From Voacanga thouarsii (taxonomy: Eukaryota > Streptophyta > Magnoliopsida > Gentianales > Apocynaceae): DNA of 64,000 nt. Each line of letters starts with the position of its first letter. Position 1 is the stretch's first letter. The position numbers and the translations under genes are program-made. Below the pieces are notes generated by a model that was not told where the DNA came from, ran no database searches, and saw only the letters and a program-made list of their open reading frames with translations. The stretch lies in the NCBI GenBank assembly GCA_026120185.1, contig JANUWF010001942.1, positions 3,501,001-3,565,000 on the forward strand, written 5' to 3'. Shown here one piece after another: positions 22,611-32,474 of the stretch.

Positions 22611-22620
22611 TGAGTACTCA
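22611..22620. promoter_or_regulatory. LTR palindrome TGAGTACTCA (A1 3' LTR)
   Basis: Matches the copy at 583 in the A1 5' LTR, again after an AATGGGGAG stretch and before GTAGGCTAGTGG. Confidence 0.5.
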
Positions 22621-22676
22621 ACGGGGGTAGGCTAGTGGCACTAGTCTTGAAGAACTAGAGTGAGTCTTCTGGTAGG

Positions 22677-22681
22677 AAGCC
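22677..22681. repeat. C target-site duplication, left copy
   Basis: AAGCC here and at 32475..32479, flanking the TG...CA ends of C exactly. Confidence 0.92.
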
Positions 22682-24711
22682 TGTTGGATTGTATGCCCTC
22701 TTAGACTAGGTTTCTGATGTAAAATTGAATATTTTAATAAAAGAATTTATTTTCAGAAATTTTTTGTGAATTTACTTTCTGTTTGTGCACGATTTTCATT
22801 TGGAATAAACCCATTGTATTTAAATAAGTGATCCATGTGAATGGTGGTCTTTCACAGTAAGGTATGGATCACGGGTTATTTAACACATAAACATTTGTTC
22901 TTAACCTATTGATGAGACTGGGAATCTCATCGTGTTTAGGTTATTATGTTATGAATTCTAAATGGGGAATGGCTTACCTTTAGCCAGTGAGTAGTCCACT
23001 CACTTCATAATATAAGCGTATTTCGAATACGTAGGATAGGACCTGTAGTAGTGGTTTCTAAAAGTACTATATGATAGAAACCTAGACTACTACCACTACA
23101 TCATGGACTAGTACTCTACGACTTGAGTATGAGTTGGTGGTCTGGTGAAGCTGGAAGCATATACTTTGATTTGCTATAGTTGAGGTTCTATCGTAGGGCC
23201 GATATACTTGCATGTTGGGTATGTGTGACTAGTTAGTTAAGACAGACTTATACAAGATAGTTTCTGCACTATATCCCCCCTTGTGGTTGTCCGAATGGTC
23301 TAAAGTGTCCAGGGCCCTAGGAAACATGACTTGGATATTTGCTTTAGGGTAGCTCCCTTGGAAAGCGGAAATACTACAGGAAGTCATGGATCATTGGACT
23401 AGAAGCCTAAGGATGGTAGATGTCATTTAGAGGGGTGTTAGTACACTTCTTCCTCTCTAAATGTACGGCGATGTGTAGAGGGGTATTTTAGTCATTTCAC
23501 CTGTAGGTCGGAGACTTTGCTAATGCAACATTATCTTTGGGGTCAATATTTTCTTTTGGTGATATTAGGAAATATTTAAAATGCAAAATACAGCTATTTA
23601 TATAGTAGAGGTATTTTGGTCATTTTAGCAGCCAAGGCGATGTGTCTTTTTGGTCCTCGAAATAGCCCGTAAGTCCTAACTACTTTTGGGTTGAGAAATT
23701 GGTCTCAGTTGAAGAGGATTTTATTTTATTTGATTTTATTTAATTTTATTCAGAAAGTCTAATTTATTATTGGACTGGAATAAAATAAATAAATAAATAA
23801 AATAGGAGTTGAGAGAAAATTAATTATCTAGTTTATTTGGTTAATTAATTATTCAGGGCCTAGGTCCAGTATGAAAATTAAGAAATTAACCTGGGCTTAA
23901 ACTAGGGAAAATAATTAATGTTTAATTATTTATTGGGTTATTTATATAGGCACAAGAAATAAATAATTAAAGATTAATTATTATGGTTCATTTGGGCTCA
24001 TTAATTATTTATTGGATTGTTTATATAAGCCCATGAAATAAATAATTAATATTTATTATTTTGGGCCTTTTGGGTCCAAGGAATATAATAAATATTTTTC
24101 TGGCCCAATAGCTTGGACCTTAGGGTTTTTCCAGATACGGTTAAGAGGAGTTTAGGGTTAGGCCAAACTGATTCTCAGGATAACATCCGGGTGTTTTGAA
24201 ATCCCGGGGATATGTTTATCAGATAATGAGAGACCTGTTTTGGCTAACTAATAAAACTAGTCTCTGGTAGAAAATAAACCCTAATTTCCCTAACACCACA
24301 CAAGACTCACGTCTCTCTCTCTCTCTGTCTCACGCCACTCCCTCTTCTTGGTTTTCTCCTTGGAGTTTACTAATCAATAGCGAGTGAACCAAGGAGATTT
24401 GAGACCATTCTTCTTCTCTGTTGTGTTCACCGACTAGAAGTTAGGCAGAGGAATATCCTGAGAGTTGGAAAGCTAGGCGTTCATGCAAACAAGACGGAGT
24501 AGAAAGCTAACGGGTGTTCAACCGGAAGCTTCTTCAAGTGGACAAAGCGGGGCGATTCCAGTCGTTCAATCTGCTCCTACTCAACCTAGAAGGGTTAAGG
24601 AGCGCAAATGTATGATCTTCACGCTTCCGTATGGCCTTTATGGCACGCGGTTATTTTTTCTCCAATTTTTTTCACGTACAGTGCATGCTCCCCTGTTTTC
24701 TTCTTCCCTCA
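22682..24711 (+). repeat. C 5' LTR
   Basis: TGTTGGATTG ... TTCCCTCA, 2030 bp. It contains tandem hairpin units (23921..24049), CT repeats near 24313..24330, and an ATG-initiated ORF near its end (24483). Confidence 0.93.
23921..24049. repeat. two tandem hairpin units in C LTR
   Basis: Unit 1 pairs TTTAATTATTTATT (23921..23934) with AAATAAATAATTAAA (23957..23971). Unit 2 pairs TTAATTATTTATT (24001..24013) with AAATAAATAATTAA (24036..24049). The loops share a TTATATA(G/A)G core. The 3' LTR, and LTR G at the right window end, have the same arrangement. Confidence 0.6.
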
Positions 24712-24851
24712 ATGTGGTATCAGAGACACTGGTTTTGATCAATATAGGGAGCATGGTAGTTAATAAAATTGGAGAAGATGATTATACCTATGACCCTTCG
24801 CTGTTTTGGTATGGGATAGGCTTGATGTTAGCTTCACCGTTTGAAGCATAG
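24483..24851 (+). CDS. LTR-leader small ORF of copia C (RRSxRLAG type), crossing the PBS
   Basis: ATG-initiated, 122 codons. The first about 42 residues are basic and Ser/Gln/Pro-rich (MQTRRSRKLTGVQPEASSS), then hydrophobic residues follow to the LTR end. The frame continues through the PBS into the leader and ends at 24851. The N-terminal part recurs in the C 3' LTR (RRSRRLAGVQPE, 32246), in the D LTR (QRSRRLAGHQPK, minus, 45389), in LTR F (RRSKRLAG, minus, near 61050, with stops) and in LTR G (SRRLAGFQPE, minus, near 63380, with an upstream stop). No known domain. It could be a leader peptide or upstream ORF. Confidence 0.45.
   Translation: MQTRRSRKLTGVQPEASSSGQSGAIPVVQSAPTQPRRVKERKCMIFTLPYGLYGTRLFFLQFFSRTVHAPLFSSSLNVVSETLVLINIGSMVVNKIGEDDYTYDPSLFWYGIGLMLASPFEA
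24715..24727 (+). other. C primer-binding site
   Basis: TGGTATCAGAGAC lies four bases from the LTR end. It is close to the initiator-Met complement used by most plant copia elements. Confidence 0.88.
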
Positions 24852-24994
24852 GAGCATACTGTAAATTTTTGGCTTTGATGTTTTAATCGTGTAAACCCAA
24901 TTTTAATGGGTATAGGCGGTTGTGGTTATGTTTTGGATGAGATTTTATAAGTAAAAATGTCCAAAGAAGCCAAAGAAGACAGAAAAAATCGAAG

Positions 24995-25420
24995 AAAAAT
25001 ATGCTCTGCAAGTTGCGCGCGAAACAGAAGAAAAAACGAAGAAGATGCACTGTTCCTAAGCCGTTGAAGCCGAGCCGAGCCTTGAGCCGAGCCGCCACTG
25101 TTTCTGTGTGAAGAGTCGTGTCGCACGAGCCGCGACTGTAGCAATCCAAGCCGAATTCATTTTGAAGGTTGCAATTGAATTGCAATTGATTCCGGGTCGG
25201 GTGGCGAAATCCGATAAAACACGCGGGTCGCGTGCAGAGGAGAAGCGGTTCGGGCACGGTTCACGGGCAGGCAGGTCACGGCTTGGCGGGTTGGAAGCTG
25301 CAGGAGATCTGGTGTGGCTGGTTCACAGCGGCCGCGGTAGACCACAGGCCAATGGGCCCGGATCCGGTGCGGCCGGTGCAGTGGACCTCCAGTCAATTTT
25401 TTTTCCTTTTTCGTTTTGGG
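24995..25420. other. GC-rich island in C leader
   Basis: Strikingly GC-rich against the AT-rich surroundings, with GAGCCGAGCC repeats, CGCG and GGGTCG(G/C)GT words. It is open in overlapping frames on both strands (25108..25482 plus; 25157..25426 minus), but neither translation resembles a known protein. It could be captured host sequence, a structured leader, or simply the native leader. Confidence 0.5.
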
Positions 25421-25650
25421 TCCCATACCAGGCTAAGTTAATATTTTTGCAATTTTTATATTCTTGGAATATATTTGCATGAAAAATATTAGTAAGGGAT
25501 TTTAGGATTGAAACAATTAATTAATTAATTAATTAATTAATGTGTTTAATTCTATTATTTGGGCACTTAGGTTTTAAAAAAAAATAGAAAAGCATGAAAA
25601 CGTTTACTGTTTTCCAGCATGCTATTTTTATGTACATATGTGTGCTTTTT

Positions 25651-26080
25651 CTCAAAGACCAAAGTCTTTGGGAACTTTTTGTTTTGACAAGAAAAATATT
25701 TTTCTTCAAAAAATTAAATGGTTATTTTAATTGGTACAAAAATTAATCCTTAAATATTTTCTCAAAGGATTTAATCCTTTACATAGAAAATATATTGGAT
25801 TTTGATATTTTTTGTAAATTAAAATGGAGAGCCATTTTGTTTTGTTTTGGACTGAAAAATGATTTTGTCAAATAAACTTGAGACCAAAGTCTCTAGAAAG
25901 TTTTAATTGGAAAATTTTTGAAATCATTAAGTTTTAACTTAAATAAAATTAGTCCATGGAGAAAATCTCTCAAAGGATATAAGCTTTGACATAGAGATTT
26001 TATTAGACTTAGATATTTTATTTTTTGAGTTAAGGAAAAACTTAATGGAAATTTCAAAAGGATATTTTCTAGAAAACCTT
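25651..26080 (+). repeat. imperfect tandem duplication in C leader
   Basis: A unit of about 215 bp occurs twice. GACCAAAGTCT at about 25657 and again at about 25890 is followed in each case by CTCAAAGGAT(T/A)TAA and ACATAGA.A.TTTATTRGA-like sequence (25761 and 25969). The copies are strongly diverged. Confidence 0.5.
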
Positions 26081-26499
26081 TATTTTAAAAGACTAAGTGG
26101 GAAAGGGGTTCCAACGGCCCCACAGCTTCCATCACGGTCCTCATTAAAGATCGTGGTTCCCCTCGCGTCACCCTGGGAGTGAACCCGTATAGGATGGGGA
26201 TACCACAAGGATCTAGATCTAATGGAGGGATGTAATTAATAACCCGGGGCACGTACTATGATCGGCCAGCCCACATTGGAGGTTATAGTGCGAGGTATGT
26301 CCATAGGAAATGAGAGGAAATGGCCATCCCACGATGGAGTTATTCTCTAGACCATTACCAAGAAGGGAAATTAATTTGTGGTGGTTAATACATTTAGCTT
26401 AGGAAATTGTTAATCTTCCCAAGAAGCTATGTCAGTTTTCCCAAGAGCCAAATTATTTTCAGTGCACAAATTTTATTTTGTTTTCACAAACTAAATTCT

Positions 26500-26522
26500 T
26501 TCTTTTATTTTTCGATTTTCAG
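26500..26522 (+). promoter_or_regulatory. candidate 3' splice site before C gag
   Basis: TTTATTTTTCGATTTTCAG, then AA and the gag ATG at 26525. A strong plant-like acceptor at this point would yield a spliced gag message lacking the long leader. Confidence 0.4.
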
Positions 26523-26524
26523 AA

Positions 26525-27358
26525 ATGGTGGGAGGTTCTTTTAGTCCATTGGCCATTATTCTCAAGAAGAATAAGTTAACGGGTCCAAACTATGTGGACT
26601 GGAAAAGGAACTTGGACATAATACTCACAGCTGAGGAGTATAAGTATGTCCTTTACGAAACTTGCCCTATTATCGGGGAAGGTTCCACCGCTGAAGAGCG
26701 AGAGGATGAAAAGGCGTGGAAGAAAGCTGACGAAATGGCACATTGCTATATGTTAGCTTCCATGTCTAATGTGCTCCAGTCAAAACATGAGCACATGGTT
26801 TCTGCATATGACATAAGTTAATCATTGGCAACTATGTTCGCAGACAAGAGCCGGCCCGCAAGGCAGGAGGCTCTTCGAACTCTTGTGAACACTAAGATGG
26901 CTGAGGAAGCATCAGTCCAAGATCATATGCTCAAGATGATTGCTGCTTTTGAGGAGGCCGAAATCTTAGGGGCTGTCATTGACCCCGAGAGCCAAATGGA
27001 CATGGTTCTCGAATCTCTATCGGACTCTTTCACTCAGTTCAAGTTAAACTATAACATGAACAAGTTGAACATGAGTTTAACTGAATTGATGAAGGAGCTC
27101 CAGATGGCGGAGAAGGTCATGAAGCCGCAGTCTAAGGCCATGATTGCTAAGGCTTCTTCTTCAAGAATTGGGCCTAAACCTAGAAAGTTCAAGAGGAAGA
27201 AGGGGAATGCAGCAGCCTAGCCCAAGAACCAGCCCAAGGACAAACCAAAGGGCAAGTGCTTCAAGTGTGGGAAGAAGGGACACTGGAAAAAAGAGTGTCC
27301 AGATCTTCAGGCCAAGAAAAACCCCACAGGTAATGTTTACTATCTAGAGTCCATATCA
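26525..27358 (+). pseudogene. C gag
   Basis: ATG 26525, frame 2. Copia Gag N-terminus (KLTGPNYVDWKRNLDIIL) and the helical region (ALRTLVNTKMAEEASVQDH, LNMSLTELMKELQMAE) are followed by a basic stretch and a CCHC zinc knuckle (CFKCGKKGHWKKEC, from 27257). TAA at 26819 and TAG at 27218 interrupt it without changing frame; the second replaces a likely Gln. Gag would package element RNA. It runs directly into protease in the same frame, as usual in Ty1/copia. Confidence 0.88.
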
Positions 27359-28279
27359 ATGGTAGGATCAACTTCCACTTGGATTGTTGATTCAGGAGCC
27401 ACTGATCATATCTGTAACTCCTTGCAAGGGTTTAGGAAGATAAGAAGACTCAAGAAGGGCGAACATGGGCTTCGAGTGGGTAATGGAGCACAAGTCTGGG
27501 CCCTTGCAGTGGGAGAGCTGGATCTCATTTTTTATTGTAATAAGATAGTGGTTTTAAAAGACATTTTATATGTACCTGGTTTTCGACAGAATTTGATTTT
27601 AGTTGCAAAACTTATTAATCAAGAATATTCTGTATCTTTCCATTCTGATATTTCTATCAGTAAAGATGGAGAAATTTTATGTACTGGGCACATGTATGGT
27701 AATCTGTTCTTTTTAAACCCTATTAACAACCAATCAAATAACGCTCAGTCTGAACCTTTAACTAAGAAAAGAAAGATCAATATCAATGATTCATACCTTT
27801 GGCATCTAAGGTTGGGTTATATTAACTCAACTAGGATTCAGAGACTAATCCATGATGGGCCTTTGAGCTCATTGAGATTGGAAAGTTGGCCTCAGTGTGA
27901 ATCCTACCTGATGGGAAAAATGACCAAAAGGTCTTTTACACCAAAGGCAGATAGAGCCAAGGAGGTGTTGAGTCTTGTTCACACTGATGTGTGTGGTCCA
28001 TTGTCTACACCAGCTAGGAGAGGTTTTGAGTACTTCATCACGTTCACGGATGATTGTACGAGGTATGGTTACATTTACTTGATGAGACGCAAGTCTGACT
28101 CTTTTGATAAGTTCAAAGAGTTTAAGGCTGAAGTGGAGTGTCGGACAGGTAAATTAATCAAAACCTTACGATCGGATCGTGGTGGAGAGCACCTCCTAGG
28201 TGAATTTAAGGATTACATGGTACATCATGGGATAGTATCCCAGCTCTCTGCGCCGGGAACACCCCAGCAGAACGAGTAG
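27359..28279 (+). pseudogene. C pol: protease and integrase
   Basis: Frame 2, open for 306 codons. Protease active site IVDSGATDHIC is near the start. A GAG-pre-integrase zinc region follows (YLWHLRLGYINSTRI ... CESYLMGK, where the first Cys of the last pair is retained). The integrase core has VHTDVCGPL with the first Asp and LRSDRGGEHL with the second. A missing G after 28274 ends the frame just after PGTPQQN, immediately before the catalytic Glu segment, which continues in frame 1. Confidence 0.9.
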
Positions 28280-28626
28280 CTGAGAGAAGGAACAGGATGT
28301 TGATGGAAATGGTCCGAAGCATGATGTCTCATGCTACTCTTCCAGTGTCCTTTTAGGGATATGCCCTGGAGACAATGGCATATATTCTGAACTTGGTGCC
28401 TTCCAAGTTAGTACCTAGGACTCCCTATGAGATGTGGACTGGGCGTAAGCCAAGTCTGAATCATCTCAGGATTTGGGGTTGTCCAGCTTATGTACTGATC
28501 AAGGGAGACAAGTTGGAACCAAAATCAGAATTATGCTATTTTGTTGGGTATCCAAAAGGGACAAAAGGAGGTTACTTTTATCATCCTAAGGAGCAGAAGG
28601 TACTAGTCAGTACCAATGCTAGATAA
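28280..28626 (+). pseudogene. C pol: integrase C-terminal part
   Basis: In frame 1 after the one-base deletion: AERRNRMLMEMVRSMMSHA (with the catalytic Glu), a TAG near 28354, then MAYILNLVPSKLVPRTPYEMW, GRKPSLNHLRIWGCPAYV and the conserved GYPKGTKGGYFYHP. TAA at 28624 breaks it before the linker. The order is typical of copia, with integrase before RT. Confidence 0.88.
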
Positions 28627-29850
28627 TTGGAATATGATCAAAGTACTTCCACTAAAGGTTCAACGAGATTGGAACTTGAGGAGAAGTTATCTACAGAATC
28701 GACTTCTTCTAACCCGATTGTGGAACAAGAAGAGGCACAACCTCAAGAGCCTGTGCAAATGGAGCCTCGTCGTAGTAGAAGAGTGTTTAGGGTTCCGGAT
28801 AGATGGACTGGAGAAGCCTTTGAGCTGGTCTCCAACCATCAGGAACAAGACCCCACTAGATACGAGGAGTCTATTGCTGATGCCGATGCAAATTTGTGGC
28901 ATGAAGCAATAAAAGCCGAGATTGAGTCTATGTACCTCAATCAGGTTTGGGATCTTGTAGCTTCACCTGAAGGGATAAAACCCATTGGGTGCAAGTGGGT
29001 ATACAAGAGGAAGAGAGGAGTGGATGGGAAGGTGGAAACCTTCAAAGCTAGGCTTGTGGCGAAAGGGTATACTCAGAAAGAGGGAATCGACTATGAGGAA
29101 ACCTTTTCCCCAGTAGCCATACTTAAATCCATCCGCATCCTCCTTGCCATCGCATGTCACTATGACTACGAGATATAGCAAATGGATGTTAAGACGGCAT
29201 TTTTAAATAGCCATCTTAGCGAAGACATCTATATGTCCCAACCGGAAGGCTTTATTGTTGAAGGCCAGGAACACATGGTTTGCAAGCTTAAGAAGTCCAT
29301 TTATGGACTTAAGCAGGCATCGAGAGCATTGAACATTTGTTTTGAAGAGACTGTAAAGTCTTATGGTTTTATTCAAAACGAAGATGAACCATGCGTGTAC
29401 AGGAAACTTGGAGGCATTAATGTGGTTTTTCTTGTCCTGTATGTGGATAACATTCTACTCATTGGAAATGATGTAGGAACATTGTCATCTACAAAGGTTT
29501 GGCTGTCTAGTCAATTTAGTATGAAGGACTTAGGAGAAGCCAACTACATTCTCGGGATTAGGCTTCTTAGAAATAGGAAGCAAAGAATGTTAGGGTTATC
29601 CCAAGCAACATACATTGACAAGATGCTGACCAAGTACAGCATGGACTCATGCAAGGGAGCTCTAATCCCTTGCAGACATGGGTTGTCATTTTCTTCGAAG
29701 GACTGTTCTAAGTCTCAAGAAGAAAAGGACAGAATGAGTAGGATTCCCTACGCTTCGGCTGTGGGAAGTCTCATGTACGCCATGCTGTGTACTAGGTCAG
29801 ATATCTGCTTTGTCGTGGGCTTAGTTAGCAGATATCAGTTAAACCCAGGG
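28627..29850 (+). pseudogene. C pol: reverse transcriptase with YVDN
   Basis: Frame 1. Linker rich in Glu/Gln/Pro, then RRSRRVFRVPDRW, GCKWVYKRKRGVDGKVETFK, RLVAKGYTQKEGIDYEETF and, after TAG 29176 (a Trp in copy D), MDVKTAFLNSHL, KKSIYGLKQASRA. The catalytic box is LYVDNILLIGND: Asn (29449..29451) replaces the second Asp, which D retains. This alone should inactivate the enzyme. Confidence 0.9.
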
Positions 29851-30423
29851 GAGGTTCATTGGCAAGCTGTAAAGCATATTCTCAAGTACCTCAAGGGAAC
29901 GAGAGATTATATGCTATTTTACAGGGCTGATGATTTGGTTCCTACAGGATACACAGACTCAGACTTCCAGGCAGATAAGGATGAGAGAAAATCCACTAGT
30001 GGATATGTCTTCACCTTGTCTGGAGGAGCAATTTCATAGAGGAGTATCAAGCAGTCTTGTATTGCTGACTCAACCATGGAAGTTGAGTATGTGGCAGCTT
30101 CGGAGGCGTCCAAGGAAGCAATTTGGCTCCGGAAGTTCCTTTCAGAACTTGGAGTCATACCACATATGGACAGGCCGGTTGTGATGTATTGCGACAACAC
30201 TGGAGCAGTATCGCAATTTAAGGAACCTCGGAACCACAAGAAGGGGAAACACATCGAGAGGAAGTACCACCTGATCCGAGATTTCAACCAGAGACGGGAA
30301 GTCGTGGTGGAGCATATTGCCTCAAAAAACAATCTAGCAGATCCATTCACCAAGCCTTTGGCTGAGAAAGTCTTCAAGAGACACTTAGACGCCATAGGGG
30401 TGGGCACCTATGGACTTACCTAG
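29851..30423 (+). pseudogene. C pol: RNase H
   Basis: Frame 1. LKYLKGTRDYMLFYRADD, GYTDSDFQADKDERKSTSGY, TAG 30037 (Trp in copy D), then EVEYVAASEASKEAIWLRK, VMYCDNTGAV, HIERKYHLIRDF and LADPFTKPLAEKVF, ending at TAG 30421. The copia RNase H motifs are otherwise complete. Confidence 0.9.
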
Positions 30424-30434
30424 TCTTAGAGTGC

Positions 30435-30445
30435 AAGTGGGAGAT
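30435..30445 (+). other. C polypurine tract
   Basis: AAGTGGGAGAT lies directly before TGTTGG of the 3' LTR. Confidence 0.85.
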
Positions 30446-32474
30446 TGTTGGATTGTATGCCCTCTTAGACTAGGTTTTTGATGTAAAATCGAATATTTTA
30501 ATAAAAGAATTTATTTTCAGAAATAGTTTGTGAATTTACTTTCTGTTTGTGCACGATTTTCATTTGGAACAGACCAATTGTATTTAAATAAGTGGTCCAT
30601 GTGAATGGTGGTCTTTCACAGTAAGGTATGGATCACGGGTTATTTAACACATAAACATTTGTTCTTAACCTATTGATGAGACTGGGAATCTCATCATGTT
30701 TAGGTTATTATGTTATGAATTCTAAATAGGGAATGGCTTACCTTTAGCCAGTGAGTAGTCCACTCAGTTCATAACATAAGCGTATTTCGAATACGTAGGA
30801 CAGGACCTGTAGTAGTGGTTTCTAAAAGTACTATATGATAGAAACCTAGACTACTACTACTACAGCGTGGACTAGTACTCTACGACTTGAGTATGAGTTG
30901 GTGGTTTGGCGAAACTGGAAGCATATACTTTGATTTGCTATAGTTGAGGTTCTATCGTAGGGCTGATATACTTGCATGTTGGGTATGTGTGACTAGTTAG
31001 TTAAGACAGACTTATACATGATAGTTTCTGCACTATATCGCCCCTTGTGGTTGTCTGAATGGTCTAAAGTGTCTAGGGCCTTGGGAAACATGACTTGGAT
31101 GTTTGCTTTAGGGTAGCTCCCTTGGAAAGCGGAAATACTCCAGGAAGTCGTGGATCATTGGACTAAAAGCCTAAGGATGGTAGATGTCATTTAGAGGGGT
31201 GTTAGTACATTTCTTCCTCTCTAAATGTATGGCGATGTGTAGAGGGGTATTTTAGTCATTTCACCTGTAGGTCGGAGACTTTGCTAATGCAACATTATCC
31301 TTGGGATCAATATTTCCTTATGGTGATATTAAAAAATATTTAAAATGCAAAATACAGCTATTTATATAGTAGGGGTATTTTGGTCATTTTAGCAGCCAAG
31401 GCGATGTGTCTTTTTGGTCCTCGGAATAGCCCGTAAGTCCTAACTACTTTTGGGTTGAGAAATTGGTCTCAGTTGAAGAGGATTTTATTTTATTTGATTT
31501 TATTTAATTTTATTCAGAAAGTCTAATTTATTATTGGACTGGAATAAAATAAAAAATAAATAAAATAGGAGTTGAGAGAAAATTAATTATCTAGTTTATT
31601 TGGTTAATTAATTATTCAGGGCCTAGGTCCAGTATGAAAATTAAGAAATTAACCTGGGCTTAAACTAGGGGAAATAATTAATGTTTAATTATTTATTGGA
31701 TTATTTATATAGGCCCAAGAAATAAATAATTAAAGATTAATTATTATGGTTCATTTGAGCTCATTAATTATTTATTGGGTTGTTGATATAAGCCCAGGAA
31801 ATAAATAATTAATATTTATTATTTTGGGCCTTTTGGGTCCAAGGAATATAATAAATATTTTTCTGGCCCAATAGCTTGGACCTTAGTGTTTTTCCAAATA
31901 CGGTTAAGAGGAGTTTAGGGTTAGGCCAAACTGATTCTCAGGATAACATCGGGGTGTTTTGAAATCCCGGGGATATGTTTATCAGATAATGAGAGACCTG
32001 TTTTGGCTAACTAATAAAACTAGTCTCTGGTAGAAAATAAACCCTAATTTCCCTAACACTACACAAGACTCACGTCTCTCTCTCTCTCTGTCTCACGCCA
32101 CTCCCTCTTCTTGGTTTTCTCCTTGGAGTTTACTAATCAATAGTGAGTGAACCAAGGAGATTTGAGACCATTCTTCTTCTCTGTTGTGTTCACCGACTAG
32201 AGGTTAGGTAGAGGAATATCCTGAGAGCTGGAAAGCTAGGCGTTCATGCAAACAAGACGGAGTAGAAGGCTAGCAGGTGTTCAACCGGAAGCTTCTTCAA
32301 GTGGACAAAGCGGGGCGATTCCAGTCGTTCAATCCGCTCCTACTCAACCTAGAAGGGTTAAGGAGCGCAAATGTATGATCTTCACGCTTCCGTATGGCCT
32401 TTATGGCACGCGGTTATTTTTTCTCCAATTTTTTTCACGTACAGTGCATGCTCCCCTGTTTTCTTCTTCCCTCA
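30446..32474 (+). repeat. C 3' LTR
   Basis: 2029 bp and nearly identical to 22682..24711; the differences are mostly transitions scattered along the length, plus one microsatellite indel near 31550. It includes the small ORF at 32246..32494, here running past the LTR end into flanking A1 LTR. Confidence 0.93.

Larger units (their letters stand above)
20339..22681 (+). repeat. A1 3' LTR, part 2 of 3
   Basis: Begins with the B target duplication ATTTA and continues the LTR broken at 6338. It aligns with the A2 3' LTR (about 37370..38480), and from about 22010 with the A1 5' LTR at the start of the window. It contains a tRNA-like module (20411..20478) and the palindrome at 22611. It is cut at 22681 by copia C. 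Confidence 0.88.
24852..26524 (+). other. C untranslated leader
   Basis: Long region between PBS and gag without a conserved protein. It holds a GC-rich island (24995..25420), a run of ATTA repeats (about 25519..25543), an imperfect duplication (25651..26080) and a GC-balanced, hairpin-prone stretch (about 26100..26350). It ends in a pyrimidine tract and CAG two bases before the gag ATG. D retains no copy for comparison. Confidence 0.7.
22682..32474 (+). mobile_element. Element C: complete Ty1/copia retrotransposon, recently inserted, inactivated
   Basis: 9793 bp with LTRs 22682..24711 and 30446..32474, PBS, a long 1.8 kb leader, gag, protease, integrase, RT, RNase H and polypurine tract in copia order on the plus strand. 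The 5-bp target duplication is perfect and the LTRs differ only about 2-3% by eye, so it is the youngest element here. The single gag-pol frame carries stops at 26819, 27218, 28624, 29176 and 30037 and a one-base deletion near 28274. It sits within the A1 3' LTR. Confidence 0.92.

Noticed and set aside
25330..25375. Cluster of GCGGCCGC, GGGCCC and GGATCC that looks like a cloning polylinker
   Set aside because: It lies within continuous GC-rich leader sequence with no vector-like flanks; such sites are expected by composition.
25157..25426. Minus-strand ORF in the GC-rich island
   Set aside because: GC-rich DNA is open in several frames; no recognisable product and no family support.
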